A model generated the notes under the pieces. That model made no database searches and was not told where the DNA came from. It worked only from the letters and a program-made list of their open reading frames with translations. Position numbers and translations under genes: made by a program. Source: Gremmenia infestans (taxonomy: Eukaryota; Ascomycota; Leotiomycetes; Helotiales; Hamatocanthoscyphaceae). Taken from it: a DNA stretch of 64,000 nucleotides. Below, piece after piece: positions 33,866-47,197 of this stretch (positions within the stretch are counted from its first letter, which is position 1; every line of letters starts with the position of its first letter). The stretch is taken from NCBI GenBank assembly GCA_032629725.1, contig JAFEVB010000031.1, positions 372,001-436,000 on the forward strand, given 5' to 3'.

Positions 33866-36563
33866 GTTTCCTACGAGTGCAAGTCAGAGTTGCAAAGAAA
33901 GAGAATTCATTATTGGATATGTCGTTTTATCCCGTAGCCTGTGAGAGATGCCGACGTTTCGATAGAAAAGCTGGGTCTACGCGACACGCGTGACTATTAT
34001 ACAACACGCACGTGATCAAAGCTAAGAATTGGGTCTGAGTGGATATAGCGAGCTTGAGCGTGAACATAATATATTTCTCGCTAGGCTAATTTCTTTCTAT
34101 TAATATTCTATATAAGTCTAAGACTATATAGAACGGCGCTAGCCTAGTGCTAAGGCGGTCTATAGTATATTTAAGAGATAAAATAATATACTTTTAGTTA
34201 GAATCTATAGAACTAAGCCTAATATAAACTAGATTTATAAAAGTAATAAATATTATAATAAAATTCTTTTAATACTTTAAAAGTAGTTATATATATAAAT
34301 AAAAAGTAGTTATAAAATAGTAGAATATAAATATAGTTAGCTAATATAGCTTAGCTTTAAGCTATAAATAATATTATAGAACTAGTTATATAATATATTA
34401 TATAATATTAATATATTAATATAATACTAATCTTTTACTTAACTAGCTACTTTTTCTAGCTACTATACTAATTAGCTAAGCGTATATATATTTGCTTCTA
34501 TAAACTATATTTTAGATAGCTTAGAATTATATTTAATTTAGTTTTATATTAGATTATACTTTTTAAATAACTAATTTTAATAAGAATTTTAAATTAAATA
34601 TATTTTATATAAATTATAATTATAATAATCGCTAGGCTTATATAATATTAAAAGAAATAAATATTTATATAGATAATAGTTTATATATAGATATAAAATA
34701 TAAAAAGTAAAAAGTAAAAAGATAAGAAATAAATAAAAAAAGTAAATTCTAAATAAGTTACTAACTAATATTAAAAAACTATAACTTAAAAGTAAAAAAA
34801 GTATATTATAAATAGATAATATTCTATATAAATATATATCTACTAAGTATATAACTATAAGTTATAAAATTATAACTATTATATAATATTAAATAACTAG
34901 AAAAAAATTAAAAAATCTCTGCTATATAGCTTTTTCTTCTAGTAATTATTCTTTAATTACTTCTATACTTTTCTTAAGCTTTTTTCTCTTTTTATATAGT
35001 TAAAAATATAGTCTTTTAATAGTAAACTATTTTAAATATAAAAAAAAGTTAAAAAATATAAAGTTTTTCTAATAATCTATAATTTTTAATTTTTACTTTT
35101 ATTACTATCTTTTTAGTATTTACTTTTAGATCTTTTTCTATTTATTATATAAATTTCCTTTTTTTAAAGTACTAATATATTTACTTTTAAGTAAATTAAA
35201 AGTAAGTAAAAAGTTATCTTTTTTATAACTTTTTATTTTAATCTTTTTTTTTCTATTTTTTTTCTACTTTTTTTTTCTTTTTTTTTAATTTTTAATTTTT
35301 AATTCTTTTAATCTTTTAATTCTTATAATTTTATATTTTAAATATATCTTTCTAATTTTAATAATATCTTTTTTATTTTTATTTTTATTTTTATCTATTT
35401 TCTTTACTTTTTAAAACTTTCTAGCTTTATTATTAAATTCTACTTTTTATTATATTTCTTAAAAAGCTATTTATATAAGTAAAAACTTTATATTCTTTAG
35501 TAACTAGTTTTAAGTTAAGTAGTAGAATTAAAAAAAAGCTTTTTTTATACTTTTTAACTTTTTTTTTATAGTTATAGTATAATAGAGAAGCTAAGCTTAG
35601 TTATACTACTAATACTTTCTTTTTTCTATTTAAGACCTTTTTTTAAAATATATAGCTAGAATAAAATAAAGAAAAATATTATAGTTTTTCTATTTACTAG
35701 TTTACTTATATATAATAATACTATAAGCTATAGAAATATAGTATATTTTATAATAGTACTTTTATAATAGTAATCTATATAGAGATTTTAATTAAATAAT
35801 ATTAATTTTTTATAAATAAACTATAAATATCTTAATTTATAATTAAGATATTAAAATAGAAAAAAGAAATAAAAAAGTGCTAAATTATAGAATTTAAAAT
35901 AGATAATACTAAAAACCTTAACTATAATAGAAATTTAAATAGAAAATTAAACTTAAAAGTTAATAAAGAAACTATAGATAATAAAGTAAATATATATAAT
36001 TAAGAATAAAATATAAGAAATAGAAAAAAGTAAAGTAATAATAGAAGAAATAGAGATTACTAAGAATTTAGTAACTAGGAATTTTAAGAATTAGAAAGTA
36101 GATTAGCTTTATATTTAAAAGCTATTAAAATAGAAGTTATATAAATTAGAAAAAGCTAAGATACTATTAATTTTTATAGTTATAAAACTAATCTATATAA
36201 TTAGTAAATAGGTACTTCTTATATAAAAAAAATTAAATAAACTAAAACTATCTTATTTTACTTAAAAAAGCTTATATAGAATTTAGAAAAGATAGAAAAA
36301 AGGAATATAAAAAGGGAAAGAAATAGCTTATTTTAGTAATTACTAAGTATAAAATAATAAAAAGATAGGTTTCTTTTCTAGTAAAAGTTTATAAAATCTT
36401 ATTTTAATAAGTTTTTTTCTAATATTAAGTCTTAAGATTCTACTAATAGAAGAACCTTTAAATATTCTAATAAGCTTAATAAATACTTAAGAAATAGAAT
36501 AATTAATAATAATTATAATTCTATTACTATAAATATCTAAGCTAAAGATAATAAAAGTATATA
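33866..36563. other. AT-rich RIP-like block
   Basis: After a short promoter-like stretch (to about 34060) the sequence is extremely AT-rich, with runs of A and T and TA steps. No protein domain could be read in any frame, and stops are dense on both strands. Probably old repeats mutated beyond recognition. Confidence 0.7.
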
Positions 36564-37854
36564 CTATTATATATAGCCTACTAAGCGAGAACTACTATTT
36601 TCTATCTTTTTTTTTAATTATAAATAACTTTTTAAATTATTAATAGAATTAGACTAAATTAAAAATATAAGTTAATTAATAGTAGCTAGTCTATATACTA
36701 TAATTATATCTTTAATCTTATAGATTAATTATTTAGTATAATACTAAAAGTTATATAGATCTTTTTTTAAATCCTTTATACTTTTAGATATATATACTAA
36801 TTTCTTTAGCTTCTCTTTTATCTATTACTAGACCTTTTTAATAGGATTTAAATTAGATAAAGAAAAAAGCTACTTAAACCTATAGATCCTATACTAGAGC
36901 CTTAGTAAGTAGGCGCTTTTTAAATATATTTTTACTTTATTTTCTATAAAGATATACTCTAAACTAAGCTGGTTAAAAAGCAGAAAAATAATAGATTCTA
37001 AAACTTGCTAAAGGTAAGCCTTAGAGCAAATTCTTTTATAGCTAAAGAGCTTCTTTATAAATACTAATTCTAACTTATAGTTCTAGTCTATTACTTTTTA
37101 AATTATTACTAATATTTTTCTAGATCTATAAATAGACTATATATAATTAATATAGCGCTTTTTATCTATCTGCTATATAATCTAGATTTTTCTAGTTTTC
37201 TCTATTTTAAATATAGCTTTATCTAACTATATAACCTTTTTCTAATTCTTTCTAATTCTTCTATCTTATCTAAAAGTAGTATAGTCTAATATTCTCTACT
37301 ATCTATACTTTAATATAAAACCTAGCTTTTTCTTAGCTTGCTTATATAATATATAAAGCTGTAGATATATAATATAATATTAGTAGTTTATATATTATAG
37401 TTCTTATTAAATTATATAAATAGAAGCTTAGATGCTTAGCTAACTTTATACTTATAAAAAGGTAAAGCGGCGTATAGACTAGTCTTTTAAGATATAGTAA
37501 ATATATTAGCAGATCTCTTTAATAGATATTAAGTAAGACTTTAGAGCCTTCTTTTTATATAGTCTATAGCTAGTTTTTTAGTAAATAATATAGCGAATTA
37601 TATATCTAGAGAAAGAGGTCTAGAAAGCGATTTAGCGTTGCGATTTTCTATTACGCTAGAGGTTTTAGACTATAATATATATAGAAGTAGGCTATTTACT
37701 ATAGTTTTTTTAAAAAAGCGAACTAAATATAAGATTATTATTTATAATAAAATTTAGAAGCTTTTAATAGTTAGTTAAATTAAAAATAATTATTTAAAAA
37801 AGAAGATTAAAAATTAGAAAATCCAAATTTCGCTTAGAGGTAGGCCGTATATAG
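36564..37854 (-). mobile_element. Tc1/mariner relic with TIRs and TA target site
   Basis: A 1,291-bp unit flanked by TA (36562-36563 and 37855-37856). The ends are inverted repeats about 40 bp long: the left begins CTATTATATATAGCC and the reverse complement of the right begins CTATATACGGCC, sharing TAAGCG and ATTTTCTA further in. On the minus strand the heavily mutated frame still shows a mariner-like catalytic end: a segment like APTYTKA, then LFSLSNLNPIKKV, which matches the SPDLNPIENVW box after RIP-type changes. Many stops; not active. Boundaries are seen directly; superfamily rests on the TA target, the TIRs and the DLNP-like box. Confidence 0.72.
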
Positions 37855-39479
37855 TAGCTCTTACTTTTAGTAAAATTTAAATTTCTAATACTAATACTTA
37901 GTACTAAGAGAATATTATACTTTTATAATATAAATATTATAGAATTTATTAAGTAATTTAAGAAAATCTATAATAATTACTAAGTTTATAATCTATAAGT
38001 TAGACTTTTATAATATTATAACTTTATTTAATAGAAAAAAGTTAAGTTAATATCTAAATAGAAATAAAGAGATAACTAGAAAGCTTTTATAAAAGCACTT
38101 AAGAAAAAATACTAATTATAAAATAGATATTAAATAGTATATATAATAAGTTTTTTTATAAAATATATAAAGCTCTTTTAATCTAATTTAAATATTAAGA
38201 ACTATTATTAATAATATTTTTATATTTTAAAAATACTTTTAAACTAAAAAATATTAAGTAAAGTATTTTATAATTAACTATTTCTATTAGAAATTCTAAA
38301 ATAGATAAAAGATAAAGTAATTATTAAATATATAATTAATAATTTAAAACCTAAGATTTTTACTAGTTTTAATAAATTTTATAATCTTATTATTAGCTAT
38401 ATAAGAATAAATTAAATAAAAAAAGCTATAGAACTTTAATATAAACTAATAATAGCTTATAAAGAAGAAATTTAAGAACTAGTATAAAAATATAAAAAAT
38501 CCTAGAAAATTATTAATAGCTTAAAAAAAAGTGCTTTCTACTATTTCTATAAGTAGTAGAATAAACTTAATTTAAATTAAAAAACTTATATAAAAAATAG
38601 TATAACTAAAAATATAAAATATTAAACTTAAATAATAAATATTATAAGCTCTAGAAAATAATTAAATAGGTTTTATAGTTTTATTTAATATAAACTTAAA
38701 TCTAGTATAAGTAAATTATAAATATTTATTTTATTAGAATAAAGTTAGTAATTTAAGATATTAAAAAAAAACTATCTATAGTTTTAAGAAGATATTATAA
38801 ATAAAGTCTACTATTTAAATATAAATAGTAAACTATACTTAAAACCTTTTTAAAATAAAGCTTATCTTATATATCTATAGTTAGAAAAACCTTAAGAAAT
38901 ATAGATTTAACTTTTAATAATAGAAACTAAATATAATATTAATATTACTTAATAATATAAGTTTTCTTAGATTTATAAGTAATTAAATACTTAAGAATCT
39001 ATAAAACTTAACTTTTAACTAACTAAACTAATTTTATAAAATACTAGATATTTATAATAAAGTTATTTATAATAAAATATTTAATAATCTAGTATAGCTA
39101 TAGATATAAGTACTAGATAGAAATAATAAAAATAGAATACTACTATTAATTCTATTATAATTATACTAGATACTACTAGTATTTAAATTAAAACTATAAG
39201 TATTAGTTAAAAAGAAAAAGAGCTAGTAAAAAAGATATTATTTAATAACTTATTAAAAATTACTAAAGCTTAAATTAAATAGAAAAAATAGTATAGAACT
39301 AATATCTATAATACTAAAGTAGCAAGTTAAGAATCTAAAACTATAGTAAATAAGTTAGAAAATAAAGCTTAGAGAAGTAGATTTATTAATATTAATAAAT
39401 TAGATAATAAGAAAATAATAGAAGCTAAACTCTTAAAAATAAAGCTAATCTAAAAACCTAAAGTATTATAGTAGAGATA
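37855..39479. other. AT-rich RIP-like block
   Basis: Dense TpA sequence with stops in all frames. Likely the mutated body of the Copia element whose 3' end is read just downstream, but no domain could be identified. Confidence 0.55.
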
Positions 39480-39878
39480 ATATATAAGAGAGGTAGTTTA
39501 GATATAGAGTCTATTAATAGAACTAGAATATAAAGATATAGACTTATAGCTTATTAAAATTAATAGGAACAATCAAGGATTCTTATATCTAGTAGAGAAT
39601 CCTTAATATTACTAGAAAACGAAATATATTAAAGTCTAATATTATTTTATTAAGTAAAAAGTTAAAGCTAAATATATAGTTCTTAATTATATTCTTATAA
39701 AAGAAATAGTAGTTAATAGTTTAATAAAACCTTTTAATTCAACCAAGTATACTAAATTTATAAAACTTTTAGACATAGAACTCTAGTGGTCTGATTAAGT
39801 AGAACTAGAGGTTCTAAGGTCAGAGAAGCTTTAGAATAATAGGTTCTAAGAAGTGATACTTAAGCTTCTCGAGGGAAG
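39480..39878 (+). mobile_element. Ty1/Copia 3' end (RNase H tail)
   Basis: The plus-strand frame near 39550-39780 reads NNQGFLYLVENP, then KTKYIKV.YYFIK, then YIVLNYILIKEIVVNSLIKPF. This fits the end of Copia RNase H (DNQGA, RSKHIDIRYHFIRE, ADGLTKPL) after C to T changes. A purine-rich GAGGGAAG tract is followed at 39879 by TGTTAGTCAGG, a probable 3' LTR start. The LTR end was not found. Confidence 0.55.
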
Positions 39879-40039
39879 TGTTAGTCAGGCGATTAGCATA
39901 TAATACCTTAAAAAAGTTGGCTGTATTTAGACCTCTGTTCGCCCTAGCTTCTTTAGACCTTAATCTATCATTTTGACCTCAACCTGCACCCTCTACTTTG
40001 CAGTTTAATAATATGCGTAAATGCCGTTCTAATTAGGTC

Positions 40040-40743
40040 TTAAATCGACTATAATCCGTATAATAAAAGCAGAATCCTACTATTAGTAGTATTATCAAAA
40101 CTACGAATCTAATCTTTTATTCGGAGAAATCCAATTTTAACGCCTAACTAAGGTTATTCCATAGAGCCAAATAGCTGCTTTTATAGTCTCGGGCTAAAAA
40201 ATAAGAGGGAAGTTGACTGCGAACTATATATAGAGAGTTTTAATAATAATTTCCTTTTTAACTTATTTTGGTTTTCTATTAGACTCATATATATAAGTGG
40301 CTACGAGCTCGATATTAATGTTTTTTTCAAATACCTAGTTCTTGTATATTATATAACCTCGAATTGTAATAATAGCTGCTTTCTGATCGTGCTTCAGCTT
40401 ATAGATTATTAAATTATATTATTTTATAACCCAAGTTTCGAATAAATACAAATATCCGAAAATCAGTTCTAGGATCTTATTAGGGAGAAAATAACTATAT
40501 ATTTTGCTGCTATATTCGTTAATTATTAGAAGTAGGTAAGAATTCCTATCAAATCCGTATTTATATTTAAATATATCCTAATAGACTTGCTAGAACGAGC
40601 GAGGAGAGAGCTTTTAAGATTCGCGCCTAGAAATGATCTGCGAGGCCTTAGCTTAATAATAGTGCTCGTATATAAGCTTTTCTATAGTAGGAGATTCGAT
40701 AACCATATTGTAATTATAATAAATAAAGGTTTAGAGAGTTTTC
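40040..40743 (-). mobile_element. Copia integrase fragment (downstream half of split element)
   Basis: Read on the minus strand, the frame shows AKASQIISRRE, then a region like YLLLIINEYSSKIYSYFLPN, then KHDQKAA and LVATYIYESNRKPK, and finally FPLIF.PETIKAAIWLYGIT and DLRPN.NGIYAY. This is the order of the Copia integrase core (zinc-end, catalytic Asp, YTPEQNG, LWPEA). Dots are stops created by mutation. It ends abruptly at 40743 where the Gypsy element begins; the matching upstream half is found beyond 47197. Confidence 0.65.
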
Positions 40744-41176
40744 TATTACGAACGTAATATATAACCAAGGGACCTTAGGCTTAATATCTAGCTCTAGACA
40801 TAGGAGAACCCTTAGTAGGAACAGGTTTTCCTTATATAAGCAAGAGACGTTTTTCTAGTATATTAGTTATATAATAAACCAAGAAGAACTATAGGGATCC
40901 TTACGGCCTATTAGGATCTATTAGGATCTAGAGGCATAAAGGTTCTATATAAGACTAGGTTATTACCTATTAGATAGAAGCTTTATACTTAACTTAAATA
41001 GTATTTTCTAATATACGCTTATTACTTTATACTTTATAATAAGCTATACTTCTAAGTATAGCAACCTGTAATCTATTAATAGATACTAATATTAACCTAA
41101 TAATAACCTAGGTCTAGGGACCTAACTTAAGTTATAAGACTTACCCTAGCACTATATAAGCTAGGCGATCGTAATA
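40744..41176 (+). repeat. 5' LTR of the Gypsy element
   Basis: 433 bp, starting TATTACGAACG (mutated TG start) and ending CGTAATA. It aligns along its whole length with the 3' copy; almost all differences are C/T or G/A. Confidence 0.85.
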
Positions 41177-44100
41177 CTTTAAGCACTAGTCTTTCTATTA
41201 ACGGAATAATATTATCCACCGGATCTACTAAAAGGAAAAATATTCTAACCCTAATAATAACTCCAGCTTCTATACTAGCGCTAGCTTAGACTCTTATAGT
41301 ATAGGAACAAACTATAATTATTAAGACACCTGATATATTCTATAGGGATAAAAGCAAGTTAGATAACTTTCTAATCTTAATAGATATCTATATTCTATTT
41401 AACTAATACTTGTTTAGAATAGAAGTAGTAAAGGTTATCTATATAATTAGTTACTTTTAGAACGTGGCTTTTAACTAGGTTAAGATCTATATTAATGATT
41501 TTATAGCAAATAAAACTAATTAGAGGCAAGTTATAACTAGAGCAAGGACCTTAACCCAGACTATATTTATAAGCTATAAAGCATTTAAGAAAAACATCTA
41601 ATAAGTCTTTAGTAACCTTAAATAGTAAAGTATAGCCGAATAAAAGCTACGATAACTAAAATAGAACAAGTTAGCCTCTAAGTATATAGCTAGGTTCTAG
41701 TAGTATTTAGATATAATAGAATAGAGCGACCACGCTCTAACTAGCTAGTACTATATAGAACTAAAGGACTTTATTAAGAATAAGTTAACTAAGATAGACT
41801 AACTAAATAGTCTTATTAAAATAATTAAGGAAGCGGTTAAGATTAATAACTAATTCTTTAAAAGGTCCCTTAAATAGAAAAAGACCTATAACTTTAGTAA
41901 ATAGTTAGGAAAGATAGGATTAATAAGAAGGAAAAACTAGAGGGACCTAATAGAAATTAATACTACTTACTAGAAACTAAACCTACTCTTTAAAAAGAAA
42001 TAGGATAAGTGATATTAGAAAGGATTCTATTTTAAGTGTAGATTGCCTAGATACTTAGCATTCTCTTATAGATAGAAGAAAAGGAAAAGACCCTAAAAGA
42101 AATAAAATATAAGCGCAGCTATATAAATCTTAGATATAGTATTATAACCTAACCCTAAAAGATAGAAGTATAGTATATAACCACCTAAATATAAAAGCTA
42201 GGAAATAAATATAGAAGAAAAAGCAAGCCTATCTTAGGATCCTATAGACTAGCTACCTAATATAGATAAAGAATAGATTATAGCTAGTAATAAGCTTTCT
42301 GCAGGAAACTAGTAGGAACCTAAAGAAGAGGATAAACCGGCCTTTAAAAAGGACTTCTAGCTAGGAATAGAGAAACTAGAAGAAGGTATCTACTATATAG
42401 TCGTATACCGAGATATATAATAAGTTGTCTTTAAAACACCCTAATAACCTAGGATTATTAAAGATATTCTAAAAGAAGAAATACTAAAGCTAAGCTTAAT
42501 TATAGAGCTAGGAGAAGTCTAGGAAATTACTAGTAAAAGATTAGGCAAATATATTTAGAGGAAAATAACTTTTCTCCTATTTCCTATAAACCTAATAATT
42601 TTCGCCTAGTAATATATTAGTAATAAGATATAAAGCATATTTGCGCTAAATACCCTATACTAACTAATAAGATAGAAAAGTAGTTACTAACTATAAAAGA
42701 ACCAATTTATAAGATATAAGGTCCTAGAAAAAAGATAACTAGAAAAGCAAGTAGTAGCTATAAAGAGCTAAAACTATATAATACTAAATGCCTATACTAG
42801 AGGAAAAGAGCTACGAGTTATACTTAACTCTAGTGCGTAAAGAAACTTTATCTTGCTAGAAGCTATAAAAAGGCTTAATATACTAATATAAAAGAAGATA
42901 AAACCCTATCTACTTACTATTATTAATAGAATAGTAATTAGAATAAATAGAAAAATAGTTAAATATAAAACTATACCTATATAAGTAACTATTAGAGGTT
43001 ACTAGAAGGAAATTAGCCTAGATATAATCCGTATTAGAGATAATCAGACCATTTTTAGTATTTCTTAGATTAGATAATATAATCTAGAAATTAACTAGAA
43101 AACTTATAAAGTAAAGTTTATCTAATATAGCTACGTATTAAAATAACTATATAGCTATAAAGAGGTTAGCGCTATCTCCTATAACGCGCTAAGGTATATA
43201 ATCTAAAACCTTCTACTAGATAATAAGAAAGTCGAAAAAGAGATACTAGTATAGTATAAGAAGTTTAAATAGATATTTAATAACCTATAAAATAAAAAGG
43301 CCTTATCTAAATATTAACTATAGGACTATAAAATACTACTTAAGAAAGAATATAAACCTTCTTAGAAACTACTTTGCTAGTATAGTAAAAAAGAGATAAG
43401 ACTATAGAAAAAGTATATTAATAAGGCGTTATCTAAGAGATAGATAAGGAAGTTGCACTCCCTATTAGAAGCGCTAATACTATTTGTAAAGAAAAAAGAT
43501 AGACTGGATTAGTTTTATATTAACTACTAAAAGTTAAATAAGATAACTATAAAAAACTAATATCTACTACTATAAGCAGATAATATATAGGACCGTCTAA
43601 GAAAAGTAGTGATCTTTATATAACTAGATATAAGAGATGCATATTACCTAATCCGTATTATAAAAAGCAAGGAATAGAAAACGGTATTTCGGATTAGATT
43701 TAGTTACTATAAGTACTAAGTTATACTATTTAGGCTAACTAATACTCTAGTAACCTATTAAGAAGTTAACTATAACATATTAAGAGCTTTCTTAGATAGG
43801 TTCTATATATATTACCTTAATAATATACTAGTATATTTAGATAATAAGGAATAGCATATAGAATATATAATATAGGTCTTAGAAGCACTTGCGGTAAAGG
43901 GATTCCGCCTAAAGCTATCTAAGTATAACTTTTATATAAAAGAAATTACCTTTCTAGGCTATATAATTATACTAGAGAAAATCGGCCTAGACCCTAAAAA
44001 GGTCTAAGCGATTATTACCTAGAAGATGCTAACTATAGTTAAATAGATATAATCTTTTCTAGGATTTGCAAACTTCTACTAGAAGTTTATTAGGTTATAT

Positions 44101-46764
44101 TTAAAAAAAGCTCTACTACTTATAGACCTAATAAAAAAGGAGTAAGAGTTTAAATAGATAAATAAAGCAAAGAAAGCATTCTAAGAGCTAAAGCAGGCCT
44201 TTATAGAGGAGTCTATTTATTAGAACTTCTAGCTAGAACTTAAGTTAATAGTAGAAATAGATATATTAGATAGAGCGATAGAGAAAGTATTTATATAGAA
44301 GCATAAAAATAGCAGCTAGTATCTAGTAGCATACTACTCTAGAAAGATAATATCTATAGAACTTAACTATAATATATATAATAAAGAACTTCTAGTAATA
44401 GTTAAAGTATTATAGAAATAAAGGGTTTATTTTTAAGAGGCTAACTTCCTAGTAATAATTCTTACTAATTATAAAAATCTTATTAGCTTTACTATAACTA
44501 AAGACCTAAATAGGCGGCAGATAAGATAGGTAGAGACACTTACTACCTATAACTTATAAATTAAATATATAAAAGAAATAAAGAATATATATGCTAATAT
44601 GCTAAGTTAGAAGCTAGGGTATAAGATAAAAGAGGAGATAAAAGGCGTTGCGATCTTCTAGGAAGATAGTAATAACCTTATCCTAAATAAATAATAAATC
44701 GCAGCTGCGACCTATATTAATAATAACCTATTTATAGATAAAATCAGGAAAGTATATAAAAGAGATATAGTAGCGAAAGGTATCTTATAATACTTCTAGA
44801 GGAATGCAGAGGGGCTTCTACTATATAAAAATAAGATATATATCTCTAAAAGCATCTGGAAAGAATTTATTAAGAAATAATATAAGCTGCTAGCTTATAG
44901 ATATTAGGGAAATACTAGAACCTAGAAAAGGCTCTTGCGGAGATACTACTTCCTAAGCATACAAATAATAGTTAAGAAGGTTATTAGTAAGTATAATACT
45001 TATATACGGAATAAGATATTATAATACGCTTTATATAATATAATATAATTACTTAATATACTAAAGACTTCTTAGACATCTATTATATAGAACTTTATAG
45101 TTAAACTACTACCGTCTAAGGATCTAATAATAGAAGTAGAATATAATTCTATTCTAGTTATTATAGATAGGTTAATAAAATATATCTATATAATACCCTA
45201 TAAAAAGTTAAGTATAGCTAAAGACTTAGCTTAGGCATTTCTCTAAGTAGTAGTAGTAAACTATAGCGCGCTAGAAGAAATTATATTAGATAAAGATTAG
45301 CTTTTTACTTTAAAATTCTAGATAGTATTTATAGTACTACTAGGTATTAAGAGAAAACTATTAATAAGTTTTTATCTATAAACTAATAGATAAACTAAAC
45401 AGATAAATTAGATAATAGAAATATATATCTAGTATTATATAAACTATAAGCAGAATAACTAGGTAGGACTTCTACTACTTGCCTAGTTCGCATATAATAT
45501 ATTAGCTACGGAAAATATAAAGATCTTACTAGTATACGCGAATTATAGTTATAACTCTAAGGCCTACCGCTTTATAATAATCTTAGGAGTAGATAACTAA
45601 TCTGCGACTATATAGGTAAAAGACCTTAAAGCACTTTAGAAGGAACTAGCTAGCGATCTAGTATTCTTTATAAAGAAAGCAGCGTTATACTATAACGGAA
45701 AACGTAGTATAGAACCTATGCTTAAAAAAGAGATAAGGTCTATCTAATATAAAGAAATATTAAGATAAAACAACTAAGCATAAAACTGGATTATAAGAAG
45801 CTAGGACCGTTTAAAATTAAATAAGTTATAGAACTAGTTAACTATAAATTAGTACTATCTAGAATAATAAATATATATCTAGTATTCTATATATCTCTCC
45901 TTAAACTAGCACTATTAGGGGCGCCACCCGCGCCTATTATAGAAATCTAACTAGCTAACCCTAATACTAAATATAAGATTAAAGTAATACTAGACTATAA
46001 ATAGGTTAGAGAAAGTATTAAGTACTTGGTTAAATAGATAAACTACCTATACTTAGAAAACACCTAGGAGCTAAGAATAACACTTAAGAACCTTAAGATA
46101 TTTATAGACTATTAAGATTAGCACCCCAACCTAACTAGAATAGGTCTAAAGGATTATATATAGCTAGTAATATAATAAAAGCAGGGTTATTAAAAGGGTT
46201 AGGACTAAGCGAAGAACTACTAGCAAGAAAGTTAGGAATAGAAGCAGATAGAGCCTTCTACTTACGCCGCCTACTTTTCTCTTTCTTAACCTTCTTTTTC
46301 TTCTCTAGAGCGTTAAGCTTATTAAGGGTTTTAAGACCCTAATATAATATATTCTAGGCATAGCGTTTAAACTTGAACTATTACTAATTAAGATATAATA
46401 GTTTTAAGAGCGTCTTCTGCCTCTCCTACTCTAGATAAAGCTTTTTACGCTCTAGCGTAGACTAGTCTGCAAGCAATAGGCTATAGATATTATACTTTAT
46501 TTTTAATTTTATATAAGTACTATATTTGCCTAAACTAGAGGATTTAGATATAATATACTCTAAGCTTTAGAATTTATAATAAGTGCACTTTATATTAATA
46601 GAATAACTAGAAGAGATAATTCGGTTATAAAAAATAAAGTGCTCTTTATCTTTAATATTACAAATAGGTAGTATAATAAGAAAGAAAAAAAGCTATACTA
46701 TAAGAAAGATATTTCCCTATATTATACTTAAGCGTAGAGACTATACTAACTAAGAAAGGAATAG

Positions 46765-47197
46765 TATTATAAATATAATATATAACTAAGAGACCTTAGG
46801 CTTAATATCTAGCTCTAGACATAGAAGAACCCTTAGTAGGAACAGGTTTTTCTTATATAAGCAAAAGACGTTTTTCTAGTATATTAGTTATATAATAAAC
46901 TAAGAAGGACTATAGGGATCCTTACGGCCTATTAGGATCTATTAGGATCTAAAGGCATAAAGGTTCTATATAAGGCTAGGTTATTACCTATTAGATAGGA
47001 GCTTTATGCTTAACTTAAATAGTATTTCCTAATATACGCTTATTACTTTATACTTTATAATAAGCTATACTCCTAAGTATAGCAACCTGTAATCTATTAA
47101 TAGATACTAATATTAACCTAATAATAACCTAGGTCTAGGGACCTAACTTGAGTTATAAGACTTACCCTAGCACTACGTGAGCTAGGCGATCGTTACA
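46765..47197 (+). repeat. 3' LTR of the Gypsy element
   Basis: 433 bp, starting TATTATAAATA and ending CGATCGTTACA, which keeps the CA end. Same length as the 5' copy. Confidence 0.85.

Larger units (their letters stand above)
40744..47197 (+). mobile_element. Ty3/Gypsy chromovirus, complete but RIP-mutated
   Basis: A 6,454-bp LTR retrotransposon. The identical 4-bp direct repeat TTTC stands immediately left of the 5' LTR and right of the 3' LTR. Internal domains in order on the plus strand, all with many stops: gag zinc knuckle near 42010-42065, reverse transcriptase near 43480-43850 (a box LDIRDAYYLIRI, and the YLDDILVY box changed to YLNNILVY), RNase H near 44240-44700, integrase near 44950-45650 (zinc end, DRL.KYIYIIPYK), and a chromodomain-like end near 46015-46075 (YLVK.INYLYLENT). 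The integrase C-terminal chromodomain indicates a chromovirus. The Asp to Asn changes in the active site are G to A, as expected of RIP. The element is inactive. Confidence 0.85.
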
